Of a DNA stretch of 5,018 nt, positions 1 to 5,018 are shown piece by piece; position 1 is the stretch's first letter; each line of letters opens with the position of its first letter. Below the pieces are notes generated by a model, which did not search any database, was not told the DNA's origin, and saw only the letters and a list, made by a program, of their open reading frames with translations. The translations under genes were made by a program, and so were the position numbers. Source of the stretch: an uncultured Bacteroidales bacterium (GTDB lineage Bacteria > Bacteroidota > Bacteroidia > Bacteroidales > UBA932). The stretch is from assembly GCA_902488725.1 (NCBI GenBank), contig CABTXO010000157.1, positions 1 to 5,018 on the forward strand, given 5' to 3'.

Positions 1-1187
1 AGCTGGGCTTCTTCATTTCCATCTTTCTGCTGGCCATCCTCGCCAGCCACAAGGCGATCGGGCCCCTCAAGCCCCTGATGATCAACCAGGCCTGGCGGGT
101 CATCTCGGTGTTCGGTTTCCAGATCCACGTCTACGAAGTGGTGAAGGTGGCGATGATCATGTACCTCGCCTGGGCGGTGAACGCCTACCGGAACGACAAC
201 TTCACGATCGCGAATCTGCTGGCCGTGAAACACCCGTTCTGGGCGAAGGACGGGGTGAAGCAGATCCTGTACATCTACCTGCCGATCTTCCTGGTCTGCC
301 TCGGCATCATGTTCGGCAGCCTGTCCAGCACGCTGTTCATCGGCGGCATCATGTTCATCACGATCCTGGTCGGCGGCATCAGCATGCGGAAGCTCCTCCT
401 GCCGGGACTGCTCGCCGTGGCGGTGCTGGGCCTCTGCATCGGCATCAACGAGATCCAGATCACGAACGGACATGCGCCCACCTTCACCCACCTCCAGAGC
501 GCTCTGAACCGGGTCCTTTCGGAAGACAACGAGCACTATCTGGACATCATCCGGGACAACGCGTCCGGCAGCGATGACTTCCAGAAGGCGCTGGACAAGA
601 TCAAGCAGCCCTACAGCGCAAAGATCGCCGTGCACGAAGGCGGCATCGTGGGCAAGGGGCCGGGCCGGAGCACCCAGCGCTACGTGGTCCCGATCATGTT
701 CGAGGACTACATGTTCAGCTTCATCGTGGAGGAATACGGCCTGCTGGGCGGCATTATCGTGCTGATGCTGTATGTCAGCCTGCTGGCCCGCGGGGCGATC
801 ATCGTCCGCAACTGCGACAACCACTTCGCGAAAGTGGCCGTGGCAGGGCTGGTGATCCTGATCACGGGACAGGCGATGATGCACATTCTGATCAACGTGG
901 ACCTGGGCCCCCTGACCGGACAGACCCTGCCGATGATCAGCCACGGCAACTCCTCCTTCCTGATGTTCAGCATCGCCTTCGGGATCATCCTGGGCATCAG
1001 CCGGATGGCGAAGCGGAAGATCGCGCGCGAGACGGCCAAGGCGGCCCCGCTGGTCGCCCAGGAAGCCCGGAAAGACGAAGTGCGGCGCACCCTCGACGAC
1101 CTGGACATGCTGGAGTGCGAGGATCCGCTTCCCGAACACGAAAATGCCATTCCGGACGATGAAATCGACGATTGCAACAATGAATAA
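1..1187 (+). CDS. ftsW: FtsW, septal peptidoglycan polymerase of the SEDS family (5' partial)
   Basis: FtsW is an integral membrane glycosyltransferase that polymerises lipid II into septal glycan strands together with its partner class B PBP (FtsI). The reading frame is open from base 3, so the first ATG visible at base 78 is internal: the 25 codons before it encode a membrane helix (LGFFISIFLLAILAS) that belongs to the protein. About eight membrane segments are visible, with a large extracellular loop at about 447-700. Supporting motifs are GKGPGRSTQR (651-680), the FED-Y-MFSFIVEEYGLLGG segment whose Asp codon (705-707) aligns with the catalytic Asp of SEDS proteins, and the GQTLPMISHGNSS segment near the last helix. 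A 59-residue hydrophilic, strongly acidic tail follows the last helix. RodA is the alternative SEDS protein, but the position directly before murG in a dcw cluster argues for FtsW. Some family motifs are divergent (see findings). Confidence 0.93.
   Translation, partial: LGFFISIFLLAILASHKAIGPLKPLMINQAWRVISVFGFQIHVYEVVKVAMIMYLAWAVNAYRNDNFTIANLLAVKHPFWAKDGVKQILYIYLPIFLVCLGIMFGSLSSTLFIGGIMFITILVGGISMRKLLLPGLLAVAVLGLCIGINEIQITNGHAPTFTHLQSALNRVLSEDNEHYLDIIRDNASGSDDFQKALDKIKQPYSAKIAVHEGGIVGKGPGRSTQRYVVPIMFEDYMFSFIVEEYGLLGGIIVLMLYVSLLARGAIIVRNCDNHFAKVAVAGLVILITGQAMMHILINVDLGPLTGQTLPMISHGNSSFLMFSIAFGIILGISRMAKRKIARETAKAAPLVAQEARKDEVRRTLDDLDMLECEDPLPEHENAIPDDEIDDCNNE
1180..1187 (+). other. ftsW/murG start-stop overlap
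   Basis: The string ATGAATAA holds a murG start candidate (1180-1182) and the ftsW stop TAA (1185-1187) in another frame. Such an overlap allows ribosomes ending ftsW to reinitiate on murG. No strong Shine-Dalgarno sequence is present; the bases just upstream are A-rich. That coupling happens is inferred, and it would still be plausible if translation starts at 1192. Confidence 0.5.
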
Positions 1188-2355
1188 GGCCATGGAATAC
1201 AAACCCTTGAGAGTCATCATCAGCGGAGGCGGCACCGGAGGCCACATCTTCCCGGCCGTGTCCATCGCCGGCAAGTTGAAGGAAGTGAATCCCGAAACGG
1301 AGATTCTGTTCGTCGGGGCGGAAGGCAAGATGGAGATGGAGAAGGTGCCCGCAGCGGGCTTCCCGATCCGGGCGCTGCCGATCACGGGGCTGCAGCGGCA
1401 GCTGAACCTGCAGAACATCCTGAACGACCTGCAGGTGCCGTGGAAGGTGCTCCGGAGCGTGCAGTTGGCGAAACGGATTCTCCGGGAATTCAAGCCGGAC
1501 GTGGCGGTCGGCGTGGGCGGCTATGCAAGCGCACCCCTGCTCTGGGCGGCCACGCAGCTGCATGTCCCCGCTCTCATCCAGGAACAGAACAGCTTCGCAG
1601 GCCTAACGAACAAACTGCTCGGAAAGCGGGTCCGGCGGATCTGCGTGGCCTACGAAGGGATGGAATCCTTCTTTCCGGCAGACCGCATCGTGCTGACGGG
1701 CAATCCGATCCGCGGGAACATCGTGCCCCCGACGAAGGAGTCGTCCCGCCAGGGCATCGCGGAATATGGCCTCAATTCTGCAAACCGGCACCTGTTCATC
1801 GTGGGCGGCAGCCTCGGCAGCGCGAAACTGAACGCCACGATGCGGAAGTTCATCGCGGCCGGATGCCCCGGCATGGCAGGAGTCGACATTCTCTGGCAGT
1901 GCGGCAAGTACTACAAGGCGGGGATCGACGCGTTCATGGAGGAAGCCCGCGAGAAGGGATGGGCGGGCGAGAAGATCACCGACATCCACTATTCCGACTT
2001 CATCGGGAAGATGGACCTGGCCTACGCCGCCGCGGACGTGGTGATCTCCCGCTCGGGGGCGAGTTCCGTTTCGGAGCTCTGCGCCGCGCACAAGGCGGTC
2101 ATATTCGTACCTTCCCCCAACGTGGCGGAGGACCACCAGACCCACAACGCCATGGCGCTCGTGAACAAGCAGGCCGCGCTGATGGTCCGGGATGCGGACG
2201 CCGAAACGCAACTGATGCAGACCGCCCTGGAGCTGGTGCGGAATCCGGGCAGGATCGCATCGCTGGAGACCAACATCGCCGCGCTGGCGCTTCCGGACGC
2301 GGCGAAGACGATCGTGGACGAGATCTACGCCGTCGCCGGAACGCCGGAGGCATGA
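1180..2355 (+). CDS. murG: MurG, UDP-GlcNAc:lipid I N-acetylglucosaminyltransferase
   Basis: MurG transfers GlcNAc from UDP-GlcNAc to lipid I on the cytoplasmic face of the inner membrane, making lipid II, the substrate of FtsW. It is a GT-B fold glycosyltransferase of family GT28. From the chosen start the protein has 391 residues, near the family's usual 350-390. Visible motifs are the N-terminal glycine-rich loop GGGTGGH (residues 16-22), VGVGGYAS, QEQNSFAGLTNKLL (from residue 134), the second-domain GGSLGSAKLN loop, SRSGASSVSEL (290-300), where the Glu corresponds to the uracil/ribose-contact region, and PSPNVAEDHQTHNA (311-324). In-frame ATGs occur at 1144, 1159, 1180 and 1192. I chose 1180 because it is preceded by A-rich bases and overlaps the ftsW stop as ATGAATAA, giving MNKAMEYKPLRVIISGGGTGGH. 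The start at 1192 (387 residues) is nearly as likely; 1144 would put a long non-conserved extension on the protein. Confidence 0.96.
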   Translation: MNKAMEYKPLRVIISGGGTGGHIFPAVSIAGKLKEVNPETEILFVGAEGKMEMEKVPAAGFPIRALPITGLQRQLNLQNILNDLQVPWKVLRSVQLAKRILREFKPDVAVGVGGYASAPLLWAATQLHVPALIQEQNSFAGLTNKLLGKRVRRICVAYEGMESFFPADRIVLTGNPIRGNIVPPTKESSRQGIAEYGLNSANRHLFIVGGSLGSAKLNATMRKFIAAGCPGMAGVDILWQCGKYYKAGIDAFMEEAREKGWAGEKITDIHYSDFIGKMDLAYAAADVVISRSGASSVSELCAAHKAVIFVPSPNVAEDHQTHNAMALVNKQAALMVRDADAETQLMQTALELVRNPGRIASLETNIAALALPDAAKTIVDEIYAVAGTPEA

Positions 2356-2372
2356 ACTGAAAGCACTGAAAT
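2356..2372 (+). other. 17-base murG-murC spacer with a short direct repeat
   Basis: This is the only spacer of any size in the window. It holds two copies of ACTGAAA (2356-2362 and 2365-2371) separated by two bases and is A/T-rich compared with the surrounding genes, a richness that continues into the first murC codons. It has no Shine-Dalgarno core. The likeliest role is an unstructured, A-rich translation initiation region as is common in Bacteroidota; the repeat itself may be chance. Confidence 0.35.
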
Positions 2373-3734
2373 ATGTCGAAATATTCGAAAATCTACTTCA
2401 TCGGAATCGGTGGCATCGGCATGAGCGCCATCGCCCGGTACTACAAATTCAAGGGATACGGGGTGGCCGGCTACGACCGGACACCCTCCGAACTGACGCA
2501 GGCCCTCGTGAAGGAGGGCATCGACGTGCATTACACCGACGACATCGACTATATTCCCAAAGATGTGGCATCGACCCTCGTGGTGTACACCCCGGCGATT
2601 CCGCACGACCTGAAGGAACTGGTCTACGTGCAGGAGCAGGGCTACACCGTGATCAAGCGGTCGCGCATCCTGGGCGAAATCACGGAGGGACAGGCCTGCC
2701 TGGCGGTGGCCGGGACGCACGGGAAGACCACGACCAGCACGATGATCGCACACATCCTGACCGAGAGCGGAATGGGTTGCTCGGCATTCCTGGGCGGCAT
2801 TTCCAAAAATTACGGTACCAATCTGCTGACCAGCCACACCCCGACCGTGGTCGTGGAAGCGGACGAATTCGACCGCTCCTTCCTGGCGCTCCATCCTGCG
2901 ATCGCTGTGATCACGGCCATGGACGCAGACCACCTGGACATCTACGGGACGCTGGCGGAGTACCGCAAGGCCTTCAAAGCCTTCGCCGGCCAGGTCGGCG
3001 GGACCGTGGTCGTGAAACTGGGGCTGGACATCACGCCCGCCGACACGGAGGCGCAGATCCTGCGCTACAGCTACGACGACCCCTCCGCAGACTTCTACGC
3101 GCGGAACCCCCGTCCCGACAAGCTGGGCTGCTTTGAATATGACCTCGTCCACCCGGGCGGGGTGGTGACGGGCATCCATGTCGGCGCACCCGGCTGGGTG
3201 AATGCGGAAAACAGCATCGCAGCGGCGGCCGTCTGCCTGCTGCACGGCGTCCCGGCCGCCAAAATCCGGGAAGCCGCCGACAGCTTTTCCGGCGTGCGCC
3301 GGCGGCTGGACGTGCACCTCAACACCCCCGCGCTCTCCTACATCGACGACTACGCCCACCATCCGCAGGAACTCGCCTCGGCGATCAGTTCCATGCGGGA
3401 CATCTTCCCCGGCAGGAAGCTCACCGCAGTCTTCCAGCCCCATCTATACACGCGCACCCGGGACTTCGCAGCGGAATTTGCGGAGGCCCTCAGCGCCGTG
3501 GACAAGCTGATCCTGCTGGACATCTATCCCGCCCGTGAAGAACCGATTCCGGGGGTGACCTCCGAAATGATCTTCGAGCGAGTCGCCGTACCCGAGAAGG
3601 TGCTGCTGCGAAAGGAGGAACTGCTGGACTACCTGCGGGATGAGCCGCTCGACGTGCTGGCGACCTTCGGGGCCGGCAACATCGACCGGTACATCGAACC
3701 GATCACCGAACTGCTCAAAGCAAGAACCGCATGA
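2373..3734 (+). CDS. murC: MurC, UDP-N-acetylmuramate--L-alanine ligase
   Basis: MurC is the cytoplasmic ATP-dependent ligase that adds L-alanine to UDP-MurNAc, the first step of stem peptide assembly. The 453-residue product is the normal family length and complete. Three Mur ligase domains are visible in order: an N-terminal Rossmann-like domain with GIGGIGMSAIA (from residue 11) for UDP-substrate binding; a central ATPase domain with the P-loop AGTHGKTTT (113-121, Lys118), EADEFDRSF (162-170) and MDADHLDIYG (183-192), followed by GWVNAENS (274-281); and a C-terminal domain with YIDDYAHHP (323-331), FQPHLYTRTRDF (354-365), DIYPAREEPIPGV and FGAGNID (432-438). The DDYAHHP and YPAREEP signatures distinguish MurC from MurD, MurE and MurF; the related recycling ligase Mpl is excluded by context and motif detail only with less force. 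The ATG at 2373 is the first in frame and puts the Rossmann loop at the usual distance from the N-terminus. Confidence 0.97.
   Translation: MSKYSKIYFIGIGGIGMSAIARYYKFKGYGVAGYDRTPSELTQALVKEGIDVHYTDDIDYIPKDVASTLVVYTPAIPHDLKELVYVQEQGYTVIKRSRILGEITEGQACLAVAGTHGKTTTSTMIAHILTESGMGCSAFLGGISKNYGTNLLTSHTPTVVVEADEFDRSFLALHPAIAVITAMDADHLDIYGTLAEYRKAFKAFAGQVGGTVVVKLGLDITPADTEAQILRYSYDDPSADFYARNPRPDKLGCFEYDLVHPGGVVTGIHVGAPGWVNAENSIAAAAVCLLHGVPAAKIREAADSFSGVRRRLDVHLNTPALSYIDDYAHHPQELASAISSMRDIFPGRKLTAVFQPHLYTRTRDFAAEFAEALSAVDKLILLDIYPAREEPIPGVTSEMIFERVAVPEKVLLRKEELLDYLRDEPLDVLATFGAGNIDRYIEPITELLKARTA
3731..3734 (+). other. murC/ftsQ ATGA overlap
   Basis: The murC stop TGA (3732-3734) and the ftsQ start ATG (3731-3733) share the four bases ATGA. 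This is a classic arrangement for translational coupling by termination-reinitiation. The bases upstream (AAAGCAAGAACCGC) lack a strong Shine-Dalgarno core, so ftsQ translation probably depends on ribosomes coming from murC; this dependence is inferred. Confidence 0.65.
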
Positions 3735-4507
3735 AACCTGTCCGCGCCTTCCTCCTGTTCCCGGCCATCTTGGGTGTTTTCGCCTTCCTGTTCGTGTTCA
3801 TGCTACGGCTGAACGCGGACCGGCAGCGGCAGCTGACCTGCGCCGGGGTGAAGGCTGAGTTCGCGGACAACCGGGAATTCGTCACCCGGGCGGACATCGA
3901 GGCCTACCTGAAGCAGGATTACGGCGCCTACATCGGGCAGCGGCTGGACAGCGTGGACCTGAAGAAGGTGGAGGAGATCCTGAACGGGAAGAGCGCGATC
4001 CGCCAGACCGAGGCCTACACCACACCCGACGGCTTCCTGCATGTGAAGATCTACCAGCGGGAACCGGTCGTACGTTTCCAGAAAGGCAACCTCGGCTGCT
4101 TCGCCGACGAACGCGGCTTCCTCTTCCCGCTCCAGCGGAACGCCGCGCTGGACGTTCCCATCGTCGACGGTGCCCTGCCCCTGGACTTCACGGCAGGTTT
4201 CAAGGGCGAACCGAAGAGCAAGGCCCAGCGCGAATGGATGACCGACATCCTGGCGATGGTGGCCCACATGAATGAATCGCGGGTCTGGGCCCGCAACATT
4301 GCCCAGATCACCGTGGAGCCGGACGGAGACCTGGTGCTCGTGCCCCGGCAGGGGAAGGAACGTTTCCTGTTCGGAAAGCCCGTGGAGGTCGAGGAAAAAT
4401 TCGCCCGGATCGAAACCTACTATTCCGCCATCCTCCCGGCGAAGGGGGCGGGTTACTACAGGACCGTCAATGTGAAATACCACAAGCAGATCGTCTGCAG
4501 AAAATAG
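3731..4507 (+). CDS. ftsQ: FtsQ/DivIB-type divisome protein
   Basis: FtsQ is a single-pass inner membrane protein that links early and late divisome components, chiefly through FtsL and FtsB. The 258-residue product has a very short cytoplasmic start (MKPVR), one membrane helix at about residues 6-25 (AFLLFPAILGVFAFLFVFML), then a periplasmic part. Residues of about 38-110 fit a POTRA domain (FVTRADIEAYL, a KVEEIL helix, then the strand FLHVKIYQREP). The rest fits the FtsQ beta domain and ends in the strand YYRTVNVKYHKQIVCRK (242-258), which resembles the C-terminal strand of Bacteroidota FtsQ. Sequence similarity to proteobacterial FtsQ is low, as expected for this fast-evolving family, so the call rests on topology, the Q-REPVVRF motif and the position between murC and ftsA. 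The start overlaps murC by 4 bases and the stop lies 3 bases before ftsA. Confidence 0.9.
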   Translation: MKPVRAFLLFPAILGVFAFLFVFMLRLNADRQRQLTCAGVKAEFADNREFVTRADIEAYLKQDYGAYIGQRLDSVDLKKVEEILNGKSAIRQTEAYTTPDGFLHVKIYQREPVVRFQKGNLGCFADERGFLFPLQRNAALDVPIVDGALPLDFTAGFKGEPKSKAQREWMTDILAMVAHMNESRVWARNIAQITVEPDGDLVLVPRQGKERFLFGKPVEVEEKFARIETYYSAILPAKGAGYYRTVNVKYHKQIVCRK

Positions 4508-4510
4508 AAC

Positions 4511-5018
4511 ATGGAAGAAAAATACATTGCATCGATTGACCTGGGATCGTCCAAGATCGCGCTCACGGTAGCGAGGATCGAGGGAGAGAACATCCAGGTC
4601 GTGTACTACGAGGAATCGCCTTCGGAAGGGATCCGCAACTCGTATGTGTTCAACCCGAAAATGGTAGAAGACAACCTGAAAATCGCCGTCGGAAAGGCCG
4701 AAGCCGCCTTGAAGATCAAGATCCTGCAGGCGGTTGTCAACATGCCTCGCTACTATGTGCGGGAGGAGACGGCCACGGCCAAGATCGAGCGGAACACGGA
4801 CAGCGGCTACATCTCTCAGGAGGAGGTGGACAACCTGAAGGGGGTGGCCGTCGACTCCTATCCGCTGGACGATTCGCAGCGGCAGACCATCTACGGGGCC
4901 GTGGCGCAGAGCTTCTCCACCGAGGACGCCATGCAGGAGACCGAAGGGAACATCGTCGGGATGAACAGCTCCTTCCTGGAAGGCAATTTCAAGGCATTCA
5001 TCGGCTCCCGCCGCCACA
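4511..5018 (+). CDS. ftsA: FtsA, actin-like cell division protein (3' partial)
   Basis: FtsA is an ATP-binding actin homologue that anchors FtsZ filaments to the inner membrane and recruits later divisome proteins. Only the first 169 codons lie in the window; the frame is still open at its end, where a membrane-targeting helix has not yet been reached. The N-terminus MEEKYIASIDLGSSKIALTVA carries the phosphate 1 loop of the actin/Hsp70 fold (D10, G12, K15). It is followed by the rest of subdomain 1A with an alpha helix near residues 50-68, then a region from about residue 80 (MPRYYVREETATAKIE, SGYISQEEVDNL) that fits subdomain 1C, which is special to FtsA. The later NIVGMNSSFLEGNFKAFIG segment corresponds to the family's GM-x-G-x-x-LE stretch. 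The start is the ATG three bases after the ftsQ stop; no Shine-Dalgarno is seen. ftsZ is expected just downstream. Other actin-fold proteins such as PilM or MreB are less likely given the 1C-like region and context. Confidence 0.92.
   Translation, partial: MEEKYIASIDLGSSKIALTVARIEGENIQVVYYEESPSEGIRNSYVFNPKMVEDNLKIAVGKAEAALKIKILQAVVNMPRYYVREETATAKIERNTDSGYISQEEVDNLKGVAVDSYPLDDSQRQTIYGAVAQSFSTEDAMQETEGNIVGMNSSFLEGNFKAFIGSRRH

Noticed and set aside
78..80. ATG at 78 as the start of ftsW
   Set aside because: The frame is open to the window edge and the 25 codons before this ATG encode a membrane helix consistent with FtsW, so the gene is cut by the window rather than starting here.
997..1563. 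188-codon - strand frame across the ftsW-murG junction
   Set aside because: Antisense shadow with no recognisable domain, covering conserved murG N-terminal motifs on the other strand.
1440..2360. 306-codon + strand frame overlapping murG
   Set aside because: It is a +1-type shadow of murG, rich in Arg, Gly and Pro, without motifs; murG in the other frame has all family signatures.
2325..3443. 372-codon open frame on the - strand opposite murC
   Set aside because: Its translation is low-complexity, rich in Gly, Val, Asp, Arg and His with no recognisable domain, and it lies wholly antisense to the well-supported murC. Long antisense frames are expected in GC-rich coding DNA.
3803..5017. 404-codon open frame on the - strand opposite ftsQ and ftsA, open to the window edge
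   Set aside because: It spans two convincing + strand genes and their junction, and shows the His/Val/Leu/Asp/Arg-rich composition typical of the antisense frame of GC-rich genes; no domain is recognisable.
1..5018. A novel system hidden among the genes (defence, mobile element, RNA)
   Set aside because: The coding genes are contiguous with at most 17 bases between them, all belong to the conserved dcw cluster, and I see no inverted repeats, arrays or RNA-like structure.

Overview
This window is a piece of the division and cell wall (dcw) cluster of a Bacteroidota bacterium, most likely a GC-rich member of the Bacteroidales. All genes are on the + strand. The order ftsW-murG-murC-ftsQ-ftsA, with ftsQ directly after murC and no murB or ddl between them, is the usual Bacteroidota arrangement. 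Protein details agree: MurG carries a VGAEGKMEMEKVP segment and PSPNVAEDHQTHNA, MurC has VNAEN where proteobacterial MurC has an HN-type motif, and FtsQ is short and ends in a KYHKQIVCRK-like strand. No start codon has a strong Shine-Dalgarno sequence and several are preceded by A-rich bases, which is also typical of the phylum. The sequence is clearly GC-rich, higher than Bacteroides. I cannot name a genus.

Layout: 1-1187 is the 3' part of ftsW (lipid II polymerase of the septum; its 5' end lies outside the window). 1180-2355 is murG (lipid I to lipid II), overlapping ftsW by 8 bases. 2373-3734 is murC (UDP-MurNAc to UDP-MurNAc-L-Ala), after a 17-base A/T-rich spacer. 3731-4507 is ftsQ (divisome scaffold), overlapping murC by 4 bases (ATGA). 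4511-5018 is the 5' part of ftsA (actin-like tether of FtsZ), starting 3 bases after the ftsQ stop and running off the window.

The genes form one tight transcription unit that couples precursor synthesis (MurC in the cytoplasm, MurG at the inner membrane face) to septal polymerisation (FtsW) and divisome assembly (FtsQ, FtsA). No gap exceeds 17 bases, and I see no internal promoter, terminator, RNA gene, mobile element or CRISPR.

I found no previously undescribed system. The points worth a second look are divergent SEDS motifs and an acidic C-terminal tail in FtsW, an ambiguous murG start, and a somewhat divergent FtsA N-terminal half. Several long antisense open frames are shadows of the real genes in GC-rich DNA.
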